Of a stretch of DNA of 64,000 nt, positions 40,267-48,743 are shown piece by piece (the first letter of the stretch is position 1; each line of letters opens with the position of its first letter). Both the position numbers and the translations under genes were made by a program. The stretch is from a beta proteobacterium MWH-UniP1. GTDB lineage: Bacteria; Pseudomonadota; Gammaproteobacteria; Burkholderiales; Burkholderiaceae_A. Where the stretch lies: NCBI GenBank assembly GCA_036362785.1, contig CP143625.1, positions 1,055,401 through 1,119,400 on the forward strand, in the 5' to 3' direction. Under the pieces are notes generated by a model that was not told the DNA's origin, searched no databases, and was given only the letters and a program-made list of their open reading frames with translations.

Positions 40267-40874
40267 GGGGCAAGTTCGTTGTTTTAGAGGGCATTGATGG
40301 GGCCGGCAAGAGCACCCATCTGGACTTCATTTGCGATCAGATTCGGATGCAAAAGGGGGTGGAAGTGGTGCTCACTCGGGAGCCGGGCGGCACGCCCCTG
40401 GCCGAAAAGATCCGCGAACTTGTCTTGCATGAGCCCATGGATGTTGAGACGGAAGTCCTGATGGTGGCGGCTGCCCGGCGCGACCATGTGGCCAAGGTCA
40501 TTGCACCTGCCTTGGCGGCGGGCAGCTGGGTGGTCTGTGACCGTTATGTGGATTCCACCCGGGCCTATCAGGGTGGGGGCGGGCAAGTGAGCCTTGCCTG
40601 GATCGATGGCCTGATGGCGTCTGCCACCATGGGGGTCTGGCCTGATCGGGTCTATCTGTTTGATGCACCCGCCCAGCTTGCGGCAGCACGGCGGAACTCC
40701 CGAGGAAATGCCACCGATCGTTTCGAGGCCCAAGACCTGGCCTACTTTGAGCGGGTGCGGGATGTCTACCTGAATCAACCTCGAGTCAATTCTCCGCAGG
40801 CAGTCGTGATCGACTCTTCGCAAGATGTTTCACGGATTCAATCCATACTTAAGGATAGTATTTCATCCTTATGA
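40263..40874 (+). CDS. tmk: Thymidylate kinase
   Basis: Phosphorylates dTMP to dTDP. Length is 203 aa. The P-loop reads LEGIDGAGKSTHLDF; further TREPGGTPLAEKIREL, VVCDRYVDSTRAYQGGG and a LID region with NSRGNATDRFE. It overlaps mltG and holB by 4 bases each (ATGA), giving a mltG-tmk-holB translational unit as in many proteobacteria. Confidence 0.96.
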   Translation: MRGKFVVLEGIDGAGKSTHLDFICDQIRMQKGVEVVLTREPGGTPLAEKIRELVLHEPMDVETEVLMVAAARRDHVAKVIAPALAAGSWVVCDRYVDSTRAYQGGGGQVSLAWIDGLMASATMGVWPDRVYLFDAPAQLAAARRNSRGNATDRFEAQDLAYFERVRDVYLNQPRVNSPQAVVIDSSQDVSRIQSILKDSISSL

Positions 40875-41836
40875 TTAATAAAGACTTTTCTTGGTTTAAT
40901 TTCTGGTGGGAACGGGTTGCTAGCGGCATGGATCGGCGGCCCAGTGCCTTGCTGTTGTTGGGCCCAAAGGGAATTGGAAAGACCAAGTTTGCCCTGGAGT
41001 TGGCGGCATCTTGGCTCTGCGAATCTCCACTAAAAGACCGCTCTGCCTGCGGCAACTGCCAATCTTGTCACTGGATGACGGCCACACAGCACCCCGACTT
41101 TCGCTGGATTCGGCCCGATGCGGATGCCGAAGAAGACGCCGCTGATGATCCCGAAGCGGCCAGTGAACCGGGCGGCAGCACGCCTGAAGCCACTGCCGAT
41201 GGAAAGAAAAAATCACAAGAAATCCGGATCGAGCAGATTAGGAACCTGGCGGGCTTTTCAAATGTGGGCTCGCACCGCGGCGGCCTGCGGGTCGCGGTAA
41301 TTAGCCCAGCCAACCGCATGAATTACGCGGCGGCCAATGCGCTTTTAAAGACCCTGGAGGAGCCGCCACCGTCTTTGGCTTTTATCTTGGTGGCTGACAG
41401 CCTGCGCGGCATGCCCGCCACGATTTTGTCGCGCTGTCGCCGAATTGATTTATCGGTGGACGCTGTCACCCTGGCCCGGCTTCAAAACGAATCCAGCCAG
41501 GCCGTGGAGTGGCTCTTGCCGCTTTTGGTGTCGGGCCAGGTGGACCCCATCAAGTGGGCGGAAAAAGCTGGGAAGTCGCCGCCAGCAGATGCCCTGGACC
41601 TGCTCATGCGTTGGATGAACGATGCCGCTCTGGTGCGCAATGGCATCGCGGCACGCTCGTTTCCAGAGCAGGGCGCAGCGCTTCGCGACCAGGCCTTGCG
41701 CATCCGCTCTCCACAGAACTGGGCCCAGACCATGGCCGAGATCCAGAGAATTCGGGGGGTTGCGGAACACCCACTAAACCCCAAACTCTTTTACGAATCG
41801 GTCTTTGACCGGTATCGGCGTGCCTTGGTGGGGTAG
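40871..41836 (+). CDS. holB: DNA polymerase III subunit delta'
   Basis: Clamp-loader subunit, 321 aa. It has a Walker-A-like LLLGPKGIGKTKFALELAAS, zinc module Cys in CGNCQSC followed by HPDFRWI, and sensor part NALLKTLEEPPPSLAFILVA with TILSRCRRIDL. Between the zinc module and RIEQIRNL lies an acidic low-complexity insert (about residues 78-112, DADAEEDAADDPEAASEPGG and on). It is cotranscribed with mltG and tmk. Confidence 0.93.
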   Translation: MINKDFSWFNFWWERVASGMDRRPSALLLLGPKGIGKTKFALELAASWLCESPLKDRSACGNCQSCHWMTATQHPDFRWIRPDADAEEDAADDPEAASEPGGSTPEATADGKKKSQEIRIEQIRNLAGFSNVGSHRGGLRVAVISPANRMNYAAANALLKTLEEPPPSLAFILVADSLRGMPATILSRCRRIDLSVDAVTLARLQNESSQAVEWLLPLLVSGQVDPIKWAEKAGKSPPADALDLLMRWMNDAALVRNGIAARSFPEQGAALRDQALRIRSPQNWAQTMAEIQRIRGVAEHPLNPKLFYESVFDRYRRALVG

Positions 41837-41925
41837 TCGCCCTGTAAAAAGTCGTTAAAAAGTGTAGTCCACTAACAGATTAAACGAGTTTTCTGGGCTG
41901 TCGAAGCCTTTTCGGTAAACAAAAA

Positions 41926-42720
41926 ATGACAACATTGATCGATTCCCACTGCCACCTCAACTATCCCGGCTTAATTGAAAACACTGCAGGTGTGCTGGAG
42001 CGGATGCGCGCCGCTGGCGTTGCCCGCGCACTGAACATCTGCACCACGCTGGAAGAGGCTGACCAGGTGGTTGGTCTGGCCCGCCAGTATGATTTTCTGC
42101 AGGCCTCGGTTGGCGTGCACCCCGACAACCTTGGCATCGAAGAGCCCACGGTTGATCGCTTGGTGGCACTGGCCCAAGACCCCAAAGTGATCGCCATTGG
42201 CGAAACAGGGTTGGATTATTACCGCCGAGAAGGCGATGGCAAGACCGGCGATTTGGAGTGGCAGCGCGAGCGGTTTCGCACCCATATCCGTGCCGCCTTG
42301 ATGGTGAAAAAGCCCCTGATCATTCATACCCGCGAGGCCGCTGAAGACACCTTGCGGATTTTGAAAGAAGAGGGCGCCGAGCAAGTCGGTGGGGTGATGC
42401 ACTGTTTTACCGAGTCACCAGATGTGGCCCGTGCTGCTATCAAGATGAACTTCTTAATTTCTTTGTCGGGCATTGTGACCTTTAAAAATGCCAAACAGGT
42501 CCACGATGTTGCCAGAGAGATTCCGCTTGAACACTTAATGGTTGAAACCGATGCGCCTTTTTTGGCACCAGCGCCGCACCGTGGCCAAGTCAACGAGCCG
42601 TCTTATGTGGTCTTTGTTGCCCAGAAAATTGCTGAGTTAAAGGGCATCTCGGTAGAGCAGGTTGCTGCTGCCACCACCGCGAATTTCCACCGCTTCGCTG
42701 CTGGGCAGCTAGCGGCCTGA
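41926..42720 (+). CDS. TatD-family metal-dependent hydrolase
   Basis: TIM-barrel metallohydrolase of 264 aa, YcfH type. Metal ligands appear in DSHCHLN at the N-terminus, GETGLDYYR, IHTREAAEDT, MHCFTES and the late VETDAPFLAP. Members are 3'-5' DNA exonucleases or D-tyrosyl-tRNA deacylase-like; the exact role is open. The upstream gap of 89 bases has no gene, although a PilZ-domain gene often stands here in related genomes. Confidence 0.93.
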   Translation: MTTLIDSHCHLNYPGLIENTAGVLERMRAAGVARALNICTTLEEADQVVGLARQYDFLQASVGVHPDNLGIEEPTVDRLVALAQDPKVIAIGETGLDYYRREGDGKTGDLEWQRERFRTHIRAALMVKKPLIIHTREAAEDTLRILKEEGAEQVGGVMHCFTESPDVARAAIKMNFLISLSGIVTFKNAKQVHDVAREIPLEHLMVETDAPFLAPAPHRGQVNEPSYVVFVAQKIAELKGISVEQVAAATTANFHRFAAGQLAA

Positions 42721-42736
42721 TCACAGGGGAAAGCCC

Positions 42737-43606
42737 ATGCACATTCGCCGTCATCTGCAAGAACTCTTGGTCAGCGCAGTGTTGCTGGCGTTATGCATCG
42801 CGCCGGCCAGTGCACGCGACCTGTTGCAATCGTTTTTATTGGCCGCGCGGGCAGGGGACACGAACTTTATTCTTCAGATGCAAGACCTGGGGCTGAATGA
42901 GCAGACCCGCGACGATCTTCGAAACAATCTTCTAATGCTCGCCATTCGTGAAGATGGCGACACCATGGCCCTTGCTTTACTGGATCAACCGGCATGGAAG
43001 GCCCAGGATGTTCTGAATTACCGCAATCAGCTTGGTGAGACGGCGTTAATGTTGGCCGCGCTAAAGGGCAATACCGCGATTGTGAGCAAACTGCTGACAC
43101 TCGGTGCGCAGCCCAATCAAGAAGGCTGGACCGCACTTCACTATGCCGCCACAACCGGCCAGGCCGACGTCATTCGACTGCTGATCGAAAAAAATTCCTA
43201 TATCGATGCGGAAAGCCCCAACAAAACCACGCCCCTGATGATTGCGGCGCGGTTTAATCATCAGCCCGCAGCCAAGGCCTTATTAGAAGGTGGTGCAGAC
43301 CCCACCAAGACCAACGAGGCCGGATTGACCGCGCGTGATTACGCCACTGAAAACAACAATCGCGATCTGGCGTTCTGGCTAGAAATGGAAGAGATCGCGT
43401 TTACGCAACGTTATCTAAAGCGCCTGCCAAATCCTCCGGCTGATGCCAGTCTGGAATCCGTTGTGATTGACTCCGGCGGCTCGGTCGTCAAAACGGTGGA
43501 GCCGGGCACTGACAATGGGCTGACTGGGAATGGGGCCACAGCAGAACCAGTTCCGGCAGAGGTGCGTCCAGCGCCGGGGGTCGAGGTCTTCCCGTTACCC
43601 CAATAG
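42737..43606 (+). CDS. Secreted/periplasmic ankyrin-repeat protein
   Basis: The 289 aa protein has a signal peptide (SAVLLALCIAPASARD). It carries about four to five ankyrin repeats between residues 30 and 215, e.g. NQLGETALMLAALKGNTAIV, EGWTALHYAATTGQADVIRL and NKTTPLMIAARFNHQPAAKA. The C-terminal 60 residues are Pro/Gly/Val-rich and probably disordered. It follows tatD by 16 bases, as in other Burkholderiales. The partner protein is unknown. Confidence 0.9.
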   Translation: MHIRRHLQELLVSAVLLALCIAPASARDLLQSFLLAARAGDTNFILQMQDLGLNEQTRDDLRNNLLMLAIREDGDTMALALLDQPAWKAQDVLNYRNQLGETALMLAALKGNTAIVSKLLTLGAQPNQEGWTALHYAATTGQADVIRLLIEKNSYIDAESPNKTTPLMIAARFNHQPAAKALLEGGADPTKTNEAGLTARDYATENNNRDLAFWLEMEEIAFTQRYLKRLPNPPADASLESVVIDSGGSVVKTVEPGTDNGLTGNGATAEPVPAEVRPAPGVEVFPLPQ

Positions 43607-43630
43607 CGCTTGTTAAGCAGCGGGTTTGGT

Positions 43631-43984
43631 CTAACGGTTCTTTTTGGCCCAGTCGCTGGCCAGTCGGCTGAGCTCACGCAGCTGTGCGATCGCTTTGTCG
43701 GTCACCAATATGCGTTTACGCCTGGCATCGGCTAGGTCGGTCGTCACCGTGATGAGTTTCTTTTCTGCCAGTAGATTAATGAGTTTGAAGATCGTGGCGG
43801 GCGATGCGATGTCGGATCGCATGACCACAGTCTGGATATAGATCGCATCGGCAGGGGCGCTTTCTTGACGCTTTAAGAGCCATTCCAGAAGACGCTGGGC
43901 GGACTGATCCAGCTGGTCATAGCCAGTCTTCGCGGTGGCTTGCTCAATAAATTGTCGAAGACTAATCCATATGTATTTGGGCAT
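43631..43984 (-). CDS. MarR-like winged-helix regulator
   Basis: The 117 aa protein starts at ATG 43984 (MPKYIWISLRQFIEQATAK); a TTG seven codons earlier also keeps the frame. The winged-helix pattern is SAQRLLEWLLKRQESA, a recognition helix around SPATIFKLINLLAEKKLI, and the wing TVTTDLADARRKRILVTDKA. This resembles MarR proteins, but the match is general. Several palindromes lie upstream, between this gene and the end of exbD, and could be its operators. Confidence 0.65.
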   Translation of the reverse strand: MPKYIWISLRQFIEQATAKTGYDQLDQSAQRLLEWLLKRQESAPADAIYIQTVVMRSDIASPATIFKLINLLAEKKLITVTTDLADARRKRILVTDKAIAQLRELSRLASDWAKKNR

Positions 43985-44094
43985 TACCGTTGCGGTCCGT
44001 TTCAATCTTCAATTCAAAGTTTAAGGGCCAACGTGTTCCGGGAATTATCGTTTCCGAAGATCGACAGAACATTACACCTGCCGTGTGGAAAATA

Positions 44095-44216
44095 TCACCA
44101 ATGGTGAACAGCGATTGCTGTTTTATCGATTATCGGGACAGATAGGGCTTGGTCAGCTGATGACCCCCGGCCCCCTGGGTGCCCATCCTTAATGTGTCGC
44201 ATAATGTGTATTATGT
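44095..44216. promoter_or_regulatory. Palindromes between exbD end and the MarR-like gene
   Basis: Three inverted repeats stand in the 240-base gap: TCACCA-A-TGGTGA (44095-44107), AACAGC-GATT-GCTGTT (44107-44122) and CATAAT-GTGT-ATTATG (44200-44215). The gap must hold the promoter of the MarR-like gene, so these are operator candidates. The AT-rich last one lies 9 bases after the exbD stop. No coding frame is seen here. Confidence 0.4.
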
Positions 44217-44224
44217 AAATTAGG

Positions 44225-44632
44225 TTATCTTGGTAAGGTCACAAATGACAGGCGTGTCACGCCATTGCCCTGGGCCACGGCCATGACCTGTGCCACACGG
44301 CCATAGGGCACTTTTTCGTCTGCCTGCACTTGCAGTTGAAACTTGGGCTCGCTGGCACGGGCCTTGAGTGTCGCGCCAAGTTCCGCTTCATCCACCACCC
44401 TGCCGTCTAAACGCATCTCGCCCTGGGCGTTGATCACCAGGGAAACATTTTTGGCCATATCTTGCTGGGCCACCGCCTGGGTCTTCGGCAGCACAATCTT
44501 CATGCTCTGGGGCACGATCAGCGGTGCCGTGATGATAAAGATCACCAGTAGCACCAGCATCACGTCGACCAGTGGGGTCACGTTCATTTCTGCCATGACA
44601 TCATCGTCGTCACTGGCTGTGGGTATGGCCAT
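44225..44632 (-). CDS. exbD: ExbD/TolR-family biopolymer transport protein
   Basis: The 135 aa protein has one membrane helix near the N-terminus (VTPLVDVMLVLLVIFIITAP) containing the essential Asp at residue 23, and a periplasmic domain (KNVSLVINAQGEMRLDGRVV). With ExbB it forms the proton channel that energises TonB. It is the last gene of the minus-strand cluster, following exbB after 62 bases. Start ATG 44632 precedes a run of four Asp, as in many ExbD proteins. Confidence 0.93.
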   Translation of the reverse strand: MAIPTASDDDDVMAEMNVTPLVDVMLVLLVIFIITAPLIVPQSMKIVLPKTQAVAQQDMAKNVSLVINAQGEMRLDGRVVDEAELGATLKARASEPKFQLQVQADEKVPYGRVAQVMAVAQGNGVTRLSFVTLPR

Positions 44633-44694
44633 TGTTCTGAACTCCGGTTTGTGTTGCGGTTTGCATGTCGCGGATGACTTGCTTCACAGCGAAT

Positions 44695-45336
44695 TTATTG
44701 GGCTGCGTGTTTGGACATCACACGCAGGAAGTCTTCAATAAAGCTCTCCAGTTCGGTGCGGCGAACCTTGAGCGTGCGAAGAAAAAAGTTGTAAAGCATG
44801 ACCGCGGGAATGGCCGCCAAAATACCCACGGCGGTGGCAATCAATGCCTCGCCAATGGGGCCAGCCACAATATCAATACTGGCCTGGCCGCTTGCACCAA
44901 TGGCCTGCAGGGCATTCATAATGCCCCACACGGTGCCAAACAGACCAATAAAGGGTGCAGTCGACCCGATCGATGCCAAGACGGTTAACCCCTTTTCATG
45001 CTGCCGCTGTATCGACGCTAAGGCCTGACGCATGGGCCGCTCAAGCACGTCTTGCAGGTCGCCAAAAAACTTCAGGCTGCCGGGGTGTTGTTGAAATTCT
45101 TGATACGCCGCATAGCCTGTCTGCGCGAGTAGCGCAAAGTCCCCCGCCGCGGCCTTTGCCACTGACTCGCCATCTTGAAGAGTCTTCGACTGCCAGAACT
45201 TGGCCTGAAACTCAGCGCCCTGCTGGGCCAGTTTTCGGTTGTGGCGAAATTTAGAAATACCAATTGCCCAGGTCACCACGGACATGGCAATTAACACCGC
45301 CAGGGTGGCCTCGACGGGCAGGTTGGCTAGACTCAT
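44695..45336 (-). CDS. exbB: ExbB/MotA/TolQ-family proton channel protein
   Basis: The 213 aa inner-membrane protein has three helices: LAVLIAMSVVTWAIGISKFR, a second in VLASIGSTAPFIGLFGTVWG and a third in ATAVGILAAIPAVMLYNFFL. The conserved Thr/Gly pattern GTVWGIMNALQAIGASGQAS is typical of ExbB. It lies 16 bases after tonB and before exbD, making a complete TonB-ExbB-ExbD set inside the two-partner secretion cluster. Confidence 0.94.
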   Translation of the reverse strand: MSLANLPVEATLAVLIAMSVVTWAIGISKFRHNRKLAQQGAEFQAKFWQSKTLQDGESVAKAAAGDFALLAQTGYAAYQEFQQHPGSLKFFGDLQDVLERPMRQALASIQRQHEKGLTVLASIGSTAPFIGLFGTVWGIMNALQAIGASGQASIDIVAGPIGEALIATAVGILAAIPAVMLYNFFLRTLKVRRTELESFIEDFLRVMSKHAAQ

Positions 45337-45352
45337 CTGCAGTTCCTTTTTT

Positions 45353-46090
45353 CTAGTAGTTCTTTAATTGAAAATCGATTGGTATACGAACAGCTTGCGA
45401 CACAATCACGCCATCTTTTCTGGCGGGCGTGAATTGCCAACCCCTCACGGTCTTTAGCGCACTGTCATCCAGTACTGAATAACCACTGGATTTTTCAATG
45501 CGCACTTCCCCGGCGCGGCCATCTGGCAACACCTGGGCAATCAGAATCACCCTGCCCTCGGCCCGCATGCGAACGGCAATGCTTGGGTATGGCGGCTTGG
45601 GGTTTTTTAAGTAAGCGGCTTTGTAATCAGCGTCTTGGGTTTGTGCCGTGGCGCTACTGCCCGCACTTGCCGCGGCAGTCGCGCTGCTGGTGGATTTACT
45701 TGCAGCACTTGGCTGGACTGTGGCCAACGGGGCAGTAACCGTGGGTGCATCTGGCTCCGGTGTGCTTGGTTTGATGGGCGGAATTTCAGCTTGTTTTACG
45801 GGCGTTGGTGGTGGTGTTTGCTCTGGCGGCTTGGTGGCTTTTACCGGGGGCGCTGTGGCAGCCGTGTTGGATGCATTCGCCCGCTGCGTGGGGGGCGGCG
45901 CATAGAACTCAATGGTGACATCCGGCTGCTTTTTAAAAGCACGATCGGGCAAGCCAAAGATACTCAGCAACACCACCAGCAGATGAATCGCGCCCACCGC
46001 CACAATGGCGTTGCGCAGCTCCCGTGATGGAAGCGACAGGCCCGGCCGCTGTGATGCGTAGATCAGTGACAAACGACTCAGCGCGGCCAT
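45353..46090 (-). CDS. tonB: Energy transducer TonB
   Basis: The 245 aa protein has an N-terminal membrane anchor (about residues 28-46, VAVGAIHLLVVLLSIFGL), a Pro/Lys-rich and then Ala/Ser-rich periplasmic spacer (TPPPTPVKQAEIPPIKPSTP), and the C-terminal TonB domain with KPPYPSIAVRMRAEGRVILI, SGYSVLDDSALKTVRGWQF and PIDFQLKN. It transmits proton-motive force to an outer-membrane partner. Its place directly after the SapC gene and before exbB-exbD suggests that it serves the secretion system encoded here. Confidence 0.93.
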   Translation of the reverse strand: MAALSRLSLIYASQRPGLSLPSRELRNAIVAVGAIHLLVVLLSIFGLPDRAFKKQPDVTIEFYAPPPTQRANASNTAATAPPVKATKPPEQTPPPTPVKQAEIPPIKPSTPEPDAPTVTAPLATVQPSAASKSTSSATAAASAGSSATAQTQDADYKAAYLKNPKPPYPSIAVRMRAEGRVILIAQVLPDGRAGEVRIEKSSGYSVLDDSALKTVRGWQFTPARKDGVIVSQAVRIPIDFQLKNY

Positions 46091-46127
46091 ACCGTGTTCT
46101 TATGTGTTACCGGGGCCGGAAAAAATC

Positions 46128-47045
46128 TCAGCGGCCTTTTTTCGCAGTAGGTTTGGCCGCCCTGCTGCTCTTGGTAAGTGTCGTTTTTTTCTTAGCGGGG
46201 GGCGGTGTTTTCTTCGAACTTGCAGCCGTTCGTGCTGGCAGTGCCGTTTTCTTTGCCAGGGACTTGTTGGCGCCAGTTTTGCCTGCGGATTTACCGGGGT
46301 TGGTCGCAACCGTACTGGCCATGTCCATCAGGTTTGACAGATTGCGCAGCGACAACAAATGCGCGTAAATAAACCCAAGTTCGCCCGACTTGGTCAGGCT
46401 TAATAAAAGATCATCGGCAGCGGCCAGTAACTTTTGCTCGTTGACCATCCAGATTTTGCCAATCGGCTGGGGGTCAGCATTGGGCAATTGCAGGTTCACG
46501 CTGGTCTCTTCCAGCAGCTGCGCTTCCACCAAGCGAGAGATCAATTGCGATGTAACTTCCGCCTGTGCCTGAAAGTCTTGCAGCAGCGGCAGCACATTTT
46601 TCATCAGCTCACTTGGGCTCCCATCACTATTGAAAATCGCCTCACCACTTTTCTGAAAATGCGGCGCATCTAAATCTGCAGCAACCGAATAATCCTCACC
46701 GCCGGTTTTAGCCAGCACAAAGGGGTACCGGCGAATCGATGCCGGCACATAACGCCCAGTCCATTGGCCCTGGCTATTCACAAAGGCATTACGCCCAGGC
46801 TGCAGGCCGGTAATGGCCAGCGCAATCCACTGTGTTTCTGAATCATCGGAAGCATCGGCTTTTGCAAAAACAATTGGGTATTCCATGCAGGCCAGGCTAA
46901 ATTCCGCCAAGACAATTGGGGCCACCGTTTGTTGGGCAGCAAAACCTGCCGTGCCAACTGGGTTAAACCGAAGTTTTTGATGCTTTGAGAATTGAAGCAC
47001 CTCGGGGTTGGTGTAGAAAAAAGCAACTGGCATTGTTGTGGTCAC
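46128..47045 (-). CDS. SapC-family protein with basic C-terminal tail
   Basis: The 305 aa protein starts at GTG 47045, which has an AAGGA ribosome-binding site at good distance; ATG 47033 is too far from it. SapC pattern: KHQKLRFNPVGTAGFAAQ, VLAEFSLACMEYPIVFAKAD, RRYPFVLAKTGG. Residues 1-245 make the usual family domain; the last ~60 are rich in Lys, Ala and Pro (KKTPPPAKKKTTLTKSSRAA), like a histone H1 tail. Family function is unproven, despite the name; members often stand near TonB-linked outer-membrane systems. No signal peptide is seen. Confidence 0.8.
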   Translation of the reverse strand: MTTTMPVAFFYTNPEVLQFSKHQKLRFNPVGTAGFAAQQTVAPIVLAEFSLACMEYPIVFAKADASDDSETQWIALAITGLQPGRNAFVNSQGQWTGRYVPASIRRYPFVLAKTGGEDYSVAADLDAPHFQKSGEAIFNSDGSPSELMKNVLPLLQDFQAQAEVTSQLISRLVEAQLLEETSVNLQLPNADPQPIGKIWMVNEQKLLAAADDLLLSLTKSGELGFIYAHLLSLRNLSNLMDMASTVATNPGKSAGKTGANKSLAKKTALPARTAASSKKTPPPAKKKTTLTKSSRAAKPTAKKGR

Positions 47046-47067
47046 AATAATTCCTTATTCAGAAGTA

Positions 47068-48741
47068 TCAAAACGCGTAACTGGCCGTGAGCCAATAACG
47101 GTTTTTCTTCAGGCTTCCGTCTTGATCGTTACCAGCTGGCGTTGGGTTGGGGTTATCGCCGTCTCGACGGGCCCAGACGGCTTTCAGATTTAATCCGGTG
47201 TTCGGGACTGCCCAGGCCAGGCCAAGGCCCCCACCCTTCAGTGTTACGCGATCTTTTAGGGTCGGGTCATCACGATTCTTTACCTTGCCCCAATCGTAAA
47301 ACACGCTGGCAGTGACACTGGGTACTACCTTCCAGCGCACATCCAGATTCACCATCTGCGCGATTGTCCCAGACGCCTCACCCGAAGGATAAGCACGCAC
47401 ACCACTGGAGCCGCCCAGGGAAAACTTTTCTGATGAATCCAGCCCCTTGTTACTGTGCTGGCCATTGAGTGCCAGGCTCACGGACAAGGCTTCTGTAATC
47501 ACCTGTTGTCGGCTTAGGCTGTATTTGTACTTGGTGAAGTCATCTTTTTTTACTTCGGCACCAACCGACACGCTGGGGTTTCCACGATTCACCCCCAGGC
47601 TAAAGGAGTTACTTCCCCCGCCCCCTAAAGAATCAAATAGGTTGCCGTAAAACGTAAGGCCTGCAACATCGGTCTCGTAATCGCTTGAAATAGCACCCGA
47701 CTGTTCGTTTTCGAACATTTTTCGGTCAAGCGTTCCCTGCAAGTACAAGTTAGTCAAGCGGCTGCGCAACACTGGGTAACTTATTTCAAATCCAGCCGTT
47801 TGAGAGTCACCCTTGAGCCCAGCGGCTTTTGATTCGTCGGTGATAACTTTGTACTTTAAATAAGATCCGTTCACGCCCACTCGAATACCGTCTCGCCCTA
47901 GCGGAGCGCTATAGGCCAGGCGAACATAGTCACTGCCCTCGGTATGCAATGCGATTGCAGAAATGGAATCCCCATAGCCAAAGGGGCTGGCAAAAACTGC
48001 GTTTGCGGTGGCCCGCTCTGCGCCAGTTGCGCGAGACGCGGTGTTATCGGCACTTAAGTCCACCTGTGCAAAGGGCTCGTCTACGGTTCGGATAGCCAGG
48101 TCTGTCTGTCCATCGGCGGTACCTGCCACCAGACTGCCCGACACCATCACTCCCGGCAGATCGTCAGCCAGTAGCAGTCCACGATCAATTTTGTCGTTAT
48201 GCAACAGGCTACCAATGGGCTGTTGAGCCTCAATCAGGCTTTGAATACGTGCTTTGGACAATCGCTTGGGTGGGTCGCCCTCGAATACGGCGCCACCAAA
48301 TACCGCTTCAACAATTTGAATGGTGATCACGCCCTGGGTAATGTCTTGCTTGGGCAGATAAACGCGTACCACCCACCCTGCTTTGCGGTAATGCTCGGCG
48401 ATAGTGTCCGCCGCCCGCATTAAGTCAGAAAAACCAATCGGCCGGTTTAGAAACTCAACCAGGAGTGGCGCGAGCTCTTCGCTACTAAAGATTGTGTTGC
48501 CATTGAACAGAAACGATTTGGCGGTGACCGTGAGACCGGGAATTTCTTTTAAGTCTTGTGGAAGTGGCTCTTTGCGGGGCTCTACCCGCTTGGGCAGTAT
48601 CAATTCACGCTCACGCTCGATTTGCTGAAGTAGAGATCCGGCGTCTGGCTGGGTTTGAGCAAGCACTGCCCCACCCAAACCCAAAAAGCCTAGTGCTAGT
48701 GCAACCCGGCCAAGGCGATGGTGTTGGATAGTTGGGCGCAT
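47068..48741 (-). CDS. TpsB-type outer-membrane transporter (ShlB/FhaC/HecB family)
   Basis: Two-partner secretion pore of 557 aa. The signal peptide ends at AVLAQTQ; a POTRA domain (about residues 70-160) reads GLTVTAKSFLFNGNTIFSSE and IGFSDLMRAADTIAEHYRKA; a 16-strand barrel follows and ends in SYAF with terminal Phe. The loop-6 motif reads GVRAYPSGEASGT, a VRxY variant found in this family. It starts 2 bases after the parvulin-like gene's stop. The partner is the giant exoprotein upstream (higher coordinates). Confidence 0.94.
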   Translation of the reverse strand: MRPTIQHHRLGRVALALGFLGLGGAVLAQTQPDAGSLLQQIERERELILPKRVEPRKEPLPQDLKEIPGLTVTAKSFLFNGNTIFSSEELAPLLVEFLNRPIGFSDLMRAADTIAEHYRKAGWVVRVYLPKQDITQGVITIQIVEAVFGGAVFEGDPPKRLSKARIQSLIEAQQPIGSLLHNDKIDRGLLLADDLPGVMVSGSLVAGTADGQTDLAIRTVDEPFAQVDLSADNTASRATGAERATANAVFASPFGYGDSISAIALHTEGSDYVRLAYSAPLGRDGIRVGVNGSYLKYKVITDESKAAGLKGDSQTAGFEISYPVLRSRLTNLYLQGTLDRKMFENEQSGAISSDYETDVAGLTFYGNLFDSLGGGGSNSFSLGVNRGNPSVSVGAEVKKDDFTKYKYSLSRQQVITEALSVSLALNGQHSNKGLDSSEKFSLGGSSGVRAYPSGEASGTIAQMVNLDVRWKVVPSVTASVFYDWGKVKNRDDPTLKDRVTLKGGGLGLAWAVPNTGLNLKAVWARRDGDNPNPTPAGNDQDGSLKKNRYWLTASYAF

Positions 48742-48743
48742 GA

